From contig CAJNDS010001224.1 of assembly GCA_905221605.1 (NCBI GenBank), forward strand, positions 1,069,056 to 1,133,055: a stretch of DNA of 64,000 nucleotides, given 5' to 3'. Below, in pieces: positions 22,341 to 32,271 of this stretch (position 1 is its first letter; every line of letters begins with the position of its first letter). Source of the stretch: Symbiodinium natans (Eukaryota > Sar > Dinophyceae > Suessiales > Symbiodiniaceae). Both the position numbers and the translations under genes were made by a program. Under the pieces are notes generated by a model. The model did not search any database. It was not told where the DNA came from and saw only the letters and a program-made list of their open reading frames with translations.

Positions 22341-24001
22341 GAGAGGTGCCTGCTGTGGAACTTCCCCCGACTGTGGCCGCCAGGGCAGAGAAGGCAGGCT
22401 TGAAGGACCCTGGCCGGGTCCAAGATCTCCTTTGCTTAGTGGCTTAGAGTTTTGGGTTTGGGAGGAGTATATGAAGGGAAACTTTCAAGGGGTGCGACCT
22501 TCTTAAAGAGTATGACTCCCGTGAGGGTTTGGGGTAGCTGCGTGACCAGGAGTCCCGGATCCGGAAGGCGTTGCAAGCCGGGTTCTTAAGGTTTAGGACT
22601 TGTAGGGCTTGTAGGGCTTGTAGGGCTTGTAGGGTTTGTAGGGTTTGTAGCGCTTGTAGGGCTTGTAGGGTTTTTCGGGCTTTTCGGGCTTAGGGCGGTT
22701 TGTCGGGTGTTCGCGGTTGGTCGGCTTAGAGAGTGCTTAGAGAGTGCAGCCACGCTGCACCCCAAACCCTTCTTGTTTCGCATCAGGCATCTGAGTCCAC
22801 ACCCACTTGGTTCCTCGTGCTTCTGGCAGGATTTACTTCTTGGGGTTTCGGAACTCAGTCCAACTTGCCTGCTTCCAAATTGCGTCATCCGTCCAGGGTT
22901 TTGGGTCCCAAGGCAGGGGGCTTCCGTCGTTCGTAGGAATGTTCCCTCAGTGCAGCTTCCAGACATTTCAAGGAAGCTGGGAGGCCCGGGAGGGCCAGAG
23001 CCCCGGGCGCGGTGGGGGGAGCCCCAATTGTGTCGGGTCCTGAACCCTAAACCCTAAACCCTAAACCCTAAACCCAAAACCCTAAACCCCAAACCCCAAA
23101 CCCCAAACCCGAAACCCGAAACCCTAAACCCTAAACCCTAAACCCTGGTTTTTTTGCCCCCATCCTTAGACACAGAGGACCAGCTCGTGAAGCTTGCCGC
23201 CCGCCCAGATGTGATGAACAGCTTCTCGACTGCTCTTATGTGTAGTTCTAGTTCGGGGTCCCCCTTAAAAGGGCCCGTCTTGAGGGACTTAGTGTTCAGG
23301 CGTCGGGGTTTGAGGGTCTTGTTACAGGCATGGTTTGAGTGAAGGCGTTCCTCAAAAGAAGGCGCTCCTTTGCCACATGACCACAGCTCCAAACCAGCCA
23401 GCGGCACTAGAAAAGTCTTGAGACACCGAACTATGCACATCGATCCAGGCGGCAAGAGCCACACCGCCATCCTCAAAGCCTTGGAGGACCCAGGGTTGCA
23501 GATTGAAGTCCCTATACAGAACCATGTCTATTGTCAGTCGCATTCCTAAAGCACCATTTTTGAATGATGCCCTGAAACCAAGACTCACTCCCCAAGAGCA
23601 GTGAGAGCAAAGGCCCGGCACCGCGGTGTACTTGGGTAGTTATAGTGGAGTTATAAGTACTCTAAATAGTGTTGCTTTCAGTCCTACAGACCCGAAACAT
23701 CCCGAAACCCTCTAGACTCTGGGCAGTCCTGTCTGTCTGGGGCGTTCCGAGGCTGACACCTCTGCCCCATGTTAAAGGCAACCTCGTTTCGACAGAAATG
23801 GGGCCCGAAGCTACCCCCGCCATGTTCGACAGTGTTTGTGTAGATATATGTGTGTGTAGGCATGTGCATCTATGTATGTGTTGTGTGTGTGAGTGTGGAG
23901 GGGGAGAGGACACGGCTAAGGAGGGTACCGAGTTTCTTGAAAACCTGAAGGAGTCAGGTGGCTTGATCCACCCGGCGAAGCGAGCCTTGCTCGGGGCCTG
24001 A
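22341..24001 (+). CDS. Unnamed conserved gene, copy A (exons inferred by paralogue comparison)
   Basis: I do not recognise the family. Segments conserved in frame with the copy at 61.3-62.6 kb: about 22341-22434 (EVPAVELPPTVAARAEKAGL then KDPGRVQ), about 23174-23241 (EDQLVKLAARPDVMNSFSTAL), about 23425-23500 (DPGGKSHTAILKALEDPG), and about 23935-24001 (LKESGGLIHPAKRALLGA then TGA). Many differences between copies fall at third codon positions (for example ACT/ACA, TTG/TTA, GCA/GCG, CCT/CCG in the first segment), which supports coding. Introns contain TTGTAGGGCT decamers (22600-22685) and telomeric arrays (23040-23150). Whether these exons belong to one gene, or extend the HMG gene upstream, is unclear. 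A further conserved block, 24003-24290, follows. Confidence 0.5.
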
Positions 24002-24002
24002 T

Positions 24003-24290
24003 CGGAGTGCCATCGGTGTCTGGGATTGTACAGACGACTGGATCTACTTCAAGCTTACCCTGGAAGCAGACACCATTGGACATGTTGCTCCAGATGTGTG
24101 GAAGACACATGTGGGTGCTCCGGGTGACGGGGCCTAGAGAGCACAATCACCGGGGTGCGATTGTGTGCAGACTTGCCGGGGCAACCGATGTGCTGCCCCA
24201 GCTTGCCTCATGTGTCCAGATGAGGGGATCCCACCGCAAAGGTGACAAAAGCCGGCCGACTGTCGAGCTCGGTAAGTTTGAGGGATTTCT
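24003..24290 (+). other. Conserved block downstream of unnamed gene A
   Basis: About 280 bases align with 62603-62865 in the second copy. One frame stays open in both copies across a 3-base indel and reads LLQMCGRHMW then TGPREHNHRGAIVCRLAG here, and LVQMCGKHIW then TEPREYNHRGAIVCRLAG in copy B. It could be a terminal exon in another frame, which would mean the LLGA stop is wrong, or a conserved 3' untranslated region. Confidence 0.45.
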
Positions 24291-25811
24291 CCTCATCCGA
24301 TGAGACGAATTTCTACCTTGCCTGCATACCCCTTCGGTTAAGTCGCTTAAGTATGGGCTCCGGGCGCTGCGCGACTTCAGGGCTGCTCAGATTGCCCCAA
24401 GCGAGTAAACTGAAGCGTCCGCTGAGAAACGCTTTGCCGCATGTCAGGCGAGCCTCCGTGTGCAGACGCTGCCGCGTCCATCATTCCCACTTCAACGCGC
24501 TTGTCACACGTCTACAGCGGAGTGCTGGGCAGGTGCTGCCACGCATGCCGGCGTGGGAGATGCCGGCCGAAAATGCCTAAACGCACTCGGTTTGTCACCA
24601 TCTTGTGTGCGCAAGAATTGTTCAACAGCTGTCGCGGCGACATGTTCACAAACGTAGTACACCGAGGGTTAAAGTCGGTTTTTGTAGTACAAACCTAGTA
24701 CGCTGAGGACGTCTGGAGGTCCAGTTGCTCGAAATTCGGCTTCTGTAGTACAAACATAGTACGCGGAGGACATTTGGAACGCCAGTGATGTGTGACTGGA
24801 GGGTTCTGGAGGACCCTTGGAATGCTTTTTACATCTCCGCGTGGTCTCTCACTGTTTGGTCCACACTGGCATAATGAAGCCGAATCGGGCTCTCTGAGAA
24901 ACCCCATTTCCTTCACCGCCCCTTTGAGGCTGCCCGTCTTATCAATCCCACGGCGTTCGATATTGCAATGCTCATGCTGACGGGGTGTTGCAGATTGGCA
25001 GAAGATCCCAGCTGCCCAATCGAAGGCCTCACACATCGCTGATGGCGAAGGAGCGATTCGTCCTCGTTTTTCTTTGCAGTGCTCGCTGAGCGCACATGGC
25101 TGATCTCGTCGAATGTACGAGCTGTGCTAATATACACACGGCACCATCTACATCTAGGATATCATAGGTCAAGAGTCAAAAGTTTTCCATAGTTTTCCAT
25201 TCTTCCCGATTTTGTGGATCAAGCTGCGACCATCGGAGGATTCTTTCTGCCGTGTTACCGATTCTGCGGCACATTGTGTTCGTCGGTCAGGATGTACGGT
25301 CGCAGCAGCCCTGATATGCCTCCCGGCAGCTGCGCGTGCATCCGGACTTCAGACCGTTCTCCTCCTCGTTCGCGAGTGCCTTTGGGTTCGCAGCTGCTGA
25401 AGCCTTAGGAACTTGCTCGCGGCTTGGCCTCCGTACCATGCTCTGTGAAGTCAGCTCAGGGATACCATGCGACAGTCGTACCACATGTTGCATGAAGATG
25501 GAGGGTCTGGACTGACAAATTTGCAGGTGCCGCTTCAGTGATGGTGCTTCTATTGCCTGCCTCGTCAGAGTCACAACATGGCGTGCTTGGGCGCCTCCTC
25601 TCTTCGCGCCGTACTGTGCGCAGCAGGGCAGTCCGCGTCATGGGCTTTGGGCCGAAGTAACCGGCCCAACTCCCGCCCAACCTCCCCTAGCGGTCCGAAG
25701 GAAGCATTTTGGCAAAGGGAGATCCACACTTGCAGGCAGATCGTGATACGCCGCGCGCTAGCGTTTGGGCTCCATATAAAGGACCTTAGCTAAGGCGGCC
25801 CCGTAGAAGAC
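24291..25811. other. Spacer with short TAGTAC repeats
   Basis: At 24650-24780 the phrase GTAGTACAAAC...TAGTACGC(T/G)GAGGAC is repeated about three times with ~60-base spacing. Otherwise no gene is recognised. The right end (25740-25811) leads into a signal-peptide-like reading frame. Confidence 0.4.
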
Positions 25812-27569
25812 ATGAAGCGCTTGCTCCTTCTGGCCTTTTGCTTTCCTTTGGCCCTGCCAGTGGTGGGCGCCAGAACAAGGAGTCCCCAGGCTCTGGGGGC
25901 CGACCTCGGGGCACGAGCACCTGACCCGGCACTGGTGCCAGTAGAGTGTGCCTAGGTAGCCCAGTGGTACCCTTTTCGCCACATTTTGTGCTTCAAGGTT
26001 CCCTTCTCAAGTAGCCAACTCCAAAAGGGCTACCAAGGTACGGAGGACTTGTGGAAGATGTACCCGTTCCGTATGCATCTGATGCCGAAGCATGCTGTTG
26101 CCACCCGATCAAGAGAAGGCAAGGGGCCGGGCCGTTGCTTGCCTGCATGGTTCGAGACGGACAGCGAGGCGGAAGTATTCTTTGGGTACATCGGGTCGAT
26201 CGATTTGGCTGCCGGGGTGGCTGACGCGCTCAATGAGCTGAAGCACTACAACACGTTGATCAGCTTCGGCTCTGGGAGCAACGCCGTGCTCGAAATTGAA
26301 AGAGGCTCGGGCTTCCGGCGCGCATGCGACTATGCTGAAGAAATCCGAACACAAAGCGCCAACAGGCTTTGGCCCTACATCGATGCCAAGGTGCTGCCTG
26401 ACCTTGACGGCTCGTATCGGCTGTTTAGGAGCAAGGACAAAGTGGACGTGGCGCGCAACGTGCTCTGGAAGCGGTACTACAAGGCGATGATCGCCCAGGT
26501 CACGTACATGGTGTTTAGGATCGACAAGTTCTGGCTCTCGAGCGCAAACTGCTGGGAGGAGCTGACTTGGGTGAGAATGGGCTTCCGGGGGCCGATGATC
26601 TTTGTGATTTTCAGTGGCAATGATGACAACGGCAGGAGTATCTGGGAACGTGCGCACGACGCGAGGGACTCGGTTGGGAACCCGTTGGACTTGAAGGATC
26701 CCCAGAAGATTTTTGATCATCCGACTCCCTACACGATCAAACGCGCGCTGGAATGCATCTTTCACGGCGGCATGCTTCACTTCGCCCGAGAAGGGCCCCC
26801 TAGGAGAGACCGGCCCGTGACTCGGATATCTCGGATGCGCATGCGCACCCCGAACACCCCGAAGCGCAAGAGCAAGCTCCGGTGGCTCCGAGATGTTCTC
26901 AAGGTGGCCAACTCTGAGCAAGGGAAGAGGCTGGAGAGCCAAAGGAAGCGCCTCTTCCTTCGAAACGCAGCGGCTGGATTCGCTGCAGACGCGGCATGGA
27001 GCGCCCTTGAGGATCACTTCAACGGTCCTTCGCCCCCGCTGGCATACGAGGCCTGGAGCGACGAGGAGGGCCAGGATCAGAACAATGAGACGCAATCGTT
27101 CGGAGTTCTTGCCGCCGCGTATGGGCCCAGCTTGCAAGCGACTCGCAAGCCGAGCAAGAAGGAGGTGTGTGCCCTGTGTGGAAACCCTTTAGCATTCTTG
27201 AGGGCTGAGAAATCCCCTAAACCCAGGAAGTCCGAAGGCAGGGCGACGACGCCAACCCCTCGGCAGAATCGGAAATCGCAGAAGGGCAAGGTGCTCAAGA
27301 ATTCCATCAACCTGGCACAGAAGGCCTGGGCTGCGCAGCTCATCGGGAAGCTGTCCTTTGATGTCTGCCAGAAGAAGCCCAGTGCCTTCGGCTGGGGGGA
27401 GACGTGCGAGAGCTTACCCGCAGGTAAGGTCTACAACCACAACTGCGGCTTCTTCGGCCGCTACTGCGCCAAGGACATCTGGGGCTGTGCGGCCAAGCAC
27501 TCCATGATCCTGGGTTGCAGTCGGGGCACACATGGTCTTAGTGAACTCGCCAAGGCCCGAAGCCCCTAG
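25812..27569 (+). CDS. Unknown large protein, possibly secreted; one in-frame stop near the N terminus
   Basis: Not recognised as a known family. A long open frame runs from after 25955 to TAG at 27567; its first ATG is at 26058 (503 codons). In the same frame upstream, ATG 25812 opens MKRLLLLAFCFPLALPVVGA, a textbook signal peptide with an AxA-like cleavage region, but a single TAG at 25953-25955 separates the two. A mini-intron between GTAG (25941) and TAG or CAG would join them in frame; otherwise this is a point nonsense change or an unrelated upstream frame. The middle is rich in aromatic and charged residues (FFGYIGSIDLAAGVADALNE; MIFVIFSGNDDNGRSIW). The C-terminal third is Lys/Arg/Pro-rich with CALCGNP, then a Cys-rich end (NHNCGFFGRYCAKDIWGC ... 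GCSRG). No telomeric intron interrupts it, unlike its neighbours. Confidence 0.65.
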
Positions 27570-28247
27570 AATGGCAAGATGATGCGTGTCCCCATAAGCT
27601 CTCGAATCTCAGGGATCAGAGAATGAGAGGCTCCCGAGCTCAGACAAGACGGTGACAGGGTAAGGAGCGTGGGTAATTGTAAACGCTTGCGCGCGCCGCC
27701 TCGGCAGCCGGCCCGGCCCGAAAGGAGGAAAGAGGGTTTCGCAAAAAAAGGGAAGGAAGGGCAGGGGGGGTGGGGGTTGGGGGTGGGGGGGGGTGGGGGG
27801 GGTAAGAGCCACGGACAGGCGGGACCTCCACGGGCGGGGGGGGGTGGCGTCAGAAAATTTTGTATGGGGGAAGGGTTGGGTTGGGGGAAGGAGGCCCGAT
27901 CCGGGTCTGCTTGTTCCAGACGCTTCTCGGCAGGAAGCCGAGGCGAACTACAAGTAGGGTTATGTGTGCCCTAGGAGAACGTCCCTAAACCCCAAACCCT
28001 AAACCCTAAACCCTTGCGGATTCGCCCCAGCTGTGCAGGAGGGAAAAAAAACCCCTAAACCATGCGATCAGCTAGGGAGGTGTCGAAAAACCCTAAACCC
28101 AAAACCTTAAACCCCAAATCGGAGTATAAATGATGATAAGGCATAGTTGTCATGCCTTTGCACCTACACCCTAAACCCTAAACCCTAAACCCTAAAAACC
28201 CTAAACCCTAAACACCCTAAACCCTAAACCCTTAACTCAGGAATCTC
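27570..28247. other. Spacer: G-rich tract and telomeric repeats
   Basis: 27725-27900 is purine- and G-rich (runs of G up to 9). 27985-28230 holds several CCCTAAA stretches. No gene seen. Confidence 0.6.
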
Positions 28248-28330
28248 ATGGCCATGGCTGGGGCGGTCCCGGCCTTTGGGACCGCATTCAAGGCGGGTCG
28301 GATGGCCTTCAAGGCGCCGGGCTTTGGCGT
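28248..28330 (+). CDS. Possible first exon of the lectin gene
   Basis: ATG at 28248 (or 28254) opens MAMAGAVPAFGTAFKAGRMA then FKAPGFG, flanked left by a CCCTAAA array ending CTTAACTCAG (acceptor-like) and right by a TTTAGGG array. The composition resembles the AFRKAVKKAAK start of the next exon at 28859. Joining them is an inference. Confidence 0.4.
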
Positions 28331-28858
28331 TTAGGGTTTAGGGTTTAAGGTTTAGGGTTTAGGGTTTCGGGTTTCGGGTTTCGGGTTTAGGGTTCAAAAT
28401 TGGGTTCAGGGTTCAAAAGGGTTTGGGTTGGGCGTCAGGGTTCAGTTTAGGGTTTCCTTTCGGGTTCAGGGGTCCAAAATGGGTTTAGGGGTTTCGGGGG
28501 TGAGTGTGTGGGGTTTCTGAGGGGTGGCTTGTGAGGATTCAGACTTCACAGCTTTTTTGGAACGGAAGGTTCAGCCCCTGAGTGCGATCAGGCCCGAGGT
28601 GCGGCTTGAGGATTTCCAGGTTTAGGGTTTAGGGTTTAGGGTTCAGGGTTTAGGGTTTAGGGTTTAGGTTCTAGCATGCAAACGATGCAATCTTCATCGT
28701 GCCAGCTGACTTTGCGGGGGCAGCCAAAAAACACCCCCAAAAAAAACCTGGCTCCTGGCGGGCCTGTGCGCCTGAGCCCTTCTTAGTGGCATGCCGGTCC
28801 ATGAGTTTTGGGGGCACTTTTCTCTGGAGACTTTCCTTTTGGGAGTTCTTCCCTGCAG

Positions 28859-30912
28859 GTCGGGAGAAAGGTGGCGATGGTGGCCTTCCGAAAGGCAGTG
28901 AAGAAGGCGGCCAAGGCCATCTTGGGCAAGGTGAAGTCCTCGGCCAGGGAGCTGATGAGCAAAGCCTTTATCAAGAGGCAGTCCATGGACTTGATCAAAA
29001 AGGAGGTCGTTGAGACGACCATGGAATCGATTATCATGGCCGGCGCCATCGACTGGGCTGCAAAGATAGAGCAACAACGAAACTCAGCGGCCGAATGGCT
29101 CAAGGAGGGACTGAAGCTCTTGGACCCCATCGGGGTGGTTGATCTCGTTGAGGCCAGGGACCATGGGGCGATGGGGATAGGGCGGGGGGGGGGGGCTGGT
29201 TGTGGTCCAGTAGGGCCCCAACACAAGGGATGATCGTCGGTGTAGTTGGGTCCCATTCATTCCCTTCATTCCTTATCAAAAAAGCCACAATGGATCCGAG
29301 GCTTGCAGCGGGATTCCGCGCATGTTGTGTCTTCCTGGGCTTGTTCTGGGAAGTAAAGGGCCTGGTCTCCTGCAGGAGATGCGTGAGGAAGGGTGCGCCG
29401 ATATCCACTTCGATGACATGCCCGAGGACGACCTGACTGAGGAGGAATGTCACGACTGCGTCGAGGAAGAGGTCCTTAGCGGCCCCATCAAGTTGGGCAT
29501 GACATGGTGGCCATCACAGACCATGTGCTTGGCGTACGACCCGAACGACGGCACCGTCCACGTCGCCGGGTGCACTGGCCTCGAGAACCAGGAGTGGTAC
29601 TTTGATGGGGTGACCATCAAAACCAGGTCTGACGACAAGTGCTTGGACTTTGACAAGGTTGGAATTCAGGGTTCCGTGTACATGCATGACTGCCATGGCG
29701 GTGATCATCAGCACTGGCGGTTCGATGGTCAACTCTTCAGAACCCGCCACGATGAGAACTGCATCGGCTACAGCAGTGCTATATCCCCCTTGGGAATTGT
29801 TTTGTTGTTTTCGTTTATATAAAACCCAAGAGGATACTAAACAGCATATTTTTTTTATTCAGGTGAGATTGAGGACGTCGACCTCGCCCCTTGCACCGGA
29901 GACAGCCGGCAGAAATGGTTATGGGAGCCTCGCGTTCACAGCGGCCCAATCCGGAATGGAGTCCGCGACAAGTGCTTGGACTACGCCACCTATGAAGGCT
30001 TCAGAAGGGTTCAGCTTGGGGGTTTCTTTGGAAGGGTCCCCTTGTTTCCTCCCCAAGCCCAAGGGGCGAAGCCCCCTGCTTTCCGAGGTGGAAACAGCAA
30101 CGTGCAAGTCCTGAGTTGCCATGAGGGGAATGCATTCTACCAGAAGTGGTACTTCGATGGGCAGTCCCTGAAGACTCGCTTTGACCACCGGTGCCTAGAC
30201 TACAACTATGGCAGTGGAAACGTCTACATCTCTCCCTGTCACGGGGAGGCCAACCAGCAGTGGTACTTTGAGGGAGGGGCGCTCAAAAGCATGTACAACG
30301 GCGAGCTTTGTCTCGATGTTGACAGCAGCAATGGAGGACACAACGTTGTCCTCCAAGATTGCCAGGACCAGCCTAGCCAGCAGTGGCACTGGGACCCTGA
30401 AGTCAGCACCGCCAAGATAAACAACAGGATTCTTAACTCGCGGCATGACCACACGGAGCCCTGGTGCCTGGACAACCACCAGGGCGTGGACATGGTCTTC
30501 ATGCAATACTGCCATAGCGGGGACAACCAGGAGTGGTACTTTGAGGGCAAGGCGCTGAAAACCAAGGCCAACAACAAGTGCCTCGACTACGTGAGCGGGT
30601 ACAACAGCAGTGACCCAAAGTGGTGGGGGGATGTCCTGATGAACGAGTGCGATGGCTCCGCGGGCCAGCAGTGGTACTGGGAAGGCGAAAAGCTGAAGAC
30701 CGAGTCTGGGCCAGTGTTGAGAATCATTTTTACCTGCTTATGAATACTTAAACCCACTAAGGAACACAAATGATCTCTTTTTATTTAGTAGTACCCCAAC
30801 AATGGCGCAGGAGTATGCCAACAACTGCTTGGACTACGCATGGCATGACCACACGGTCTTCATGAACGAGTGCAGCGACGAGAGGGGCGGCCAGTACTGG
30901 AAGAGCTCCTAG
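28859..30912 (+). CDS. Ricin B-type (beta-trefoil) lectin repeat protein
   Basis: Carbohydrate-binding protein by fold; no catalytic toxin-type domain is visible, so this is a lectin. Exon 28859 to about 29158 encodes a basic amphipathic N-terminal region (MVAFRKAVKKAAKAILGKV ... LLDPIGVVDLVEA). Exon 29376 to about 29779 begins EMREEGCADIHFDDMPEDDL and enters the repeats. Further exons follow at about 29862-29997, 30088-30705 and 30811-30912 (stop TAG 30910). Nine QxW-type signatures are visible in order: NQEW, HQHW, RQKW, YQKW, NQQW, SQQW, NQEW, GQQW, GQYW, most preceded by CLDY/CLDF and a paired Cys. Nine repeats would make three trefoils. Acceptors CCTGCAG, TATTCAG and GGCGCAG precede exons. 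The segment 29998-30087 may be an unspliced open intron. Confidence 0.8.
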
Positions 30913-31039
30913 GGAGGCCCTTGAGATGTTTTGTATGTTTGTCTCCCTTATTTGAGTTTAAAAGGATCAAATTTTACATTTTCCCCGATATGGGCTTAAG
31001 AGGGTCACGTAGGAATACTTTCAGAGGGGTCTACGGGCC

Positions 31040-31370
31040 ATACCCTAAACCCTAAACCCTAAACCCTAAACCCTAAACCCTAAACCCTAAACCCTAAACC
31101 CTAAACCCTAAACCGGGCCATCCCAGGCCTTTTGTTCAAAGATGAGCCCTAAGAGCCTTGCGATTTTGGCCCACAAAGGGCCGTATCGAGGCTGTAGGGC
31201 TCCTGAGCGTGCCTTGCTCAGAGCCGAGGCCTATCTTATGTCCCTCGGAAGCCCCTTTAGGGTCTAGGGTTTAGGGTTTAGGGTTTAGGGTTTAGGGTTT
31301 AGGGTTTAGGGTGTAGGGTTTAGGGTTTAGGGTTTAGGGTTCAGGGTTTAGGGTTTAGGGTTTTAGGGGG
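31040..31370. repeat. Inverted pair of telomere-type arrays
   Basis: About ten CCCTAAA units at 31040-31113 and about fifteen TTTAGGG units at 31258-31365, separated by ~145 bases of unique sequence. The arrays point away from each other and could pair as a long stem. Confidence 0.9.
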
Positions 31371-32271
31371 CTGCCATTTGCCTAATGCACCAATCCTGCT
31401 TGGCTTCGTGCCCGGAAAAACGGCGCCTGTGCTGTTTGCTTGCCGTGACCTCGAAAGTTGCCGTGTTGTGCGATGCCCAGGCCCCAAATCTGTACCTTAG
31501 GGTGAAACCCCTGCAGGTGAAAACTCCAGCCAATTCCTGGCCTCATTGCATTGTAGGTTGCAGGTTGGATTTGGGCGCGCATTGCGCGGAACAGATATGA
31601 ACAGATGAGGGGACAGATCGCAAGTGCACAGGGGGAGATCATGCAGTATGCATAATCTTGCGTCCCGCAGCCGTTTCTTCCAAACACCCTTCCGGCGAAC
31701 CATCGCCGCTGTTAGACCACAAAACATATTAGCAACTGGCCAGCGCGCCGTGATGGAAAGTGGCTGCGCAGTTGCAGTTTGATGTTTGTGTGTGCGAAAT
31801 TGAACCATGACAATGCTGATCCCGCACGCCCCATAAGGTTGTCCGGCGGCATTGGCCGCACTTGACCCAAATGAGTTGGCAGAGCTGAGCATGTCGACGG
31901 GGAAAAACTTGCCAAGAGATGCAGGACCCATGGCACCAAACTGAACCAAATCGCCATGGGCCGTCGCGCCTGTAGCTGATTTGCTGGGTTTTGAAACGGC
32001 ATTCTGCAAGCATATCCGGCGGGCAATGGCAAACAAACCACATTGGAACTGCCAGGTTGATAAAAGCAGAAACACGCTGGCAGCATCTTGTGATGTAGCG
32101 TTGCAGGGTGCGAATATCTTGTATCGGCTGCAAAAAAGGCCTGCGTGCATGTCGACATCGCATGTGCCCTTGGGATGTTCCCCCTTCTACTAGCCGGTCC
32201 TCAATGGGGGTTATAGTCCTTATACTACCCGTCCTCAATAGGGGTTATAGTACAAGGGCGAAAATGCGCAG
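31371..32271. other. Spacer or 5' region of the acyltransferase gene
   Basis: No telomeric repeats here, unlike both sides. A minus-strand frame of ~217 codons (31497-32150) is open but shows no domain. A family 2 hairpin-like segment (GGGATGTTCCCC at 32172, then two near-identical GTCCTCAAT(A/G)GGGGTTATAGT units) sits at 32172-32262, immediately before the first recognised acyltransferase exon. Confidence 0.4.

Noticed and set aside
26109-27137. 342-residue minus-strand reading frame
   Set aside because: It lies wholly opposite the + strand 26-kb gene and is an antisense shadow of GC-biased codons, with no domain of its own.
28859-30912. Ricin-type toxin gene
   Set aside because: Only lectin (B-type) repeats are visible; no catalytic chain is encoded, so a toxin call is not supported.
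31497-32150. 217-residue minus-strand reading frame
   Set aside because: Overlapping frames of similar length are open on the same strand, and no recognisable motif is present; not enough for a gene.
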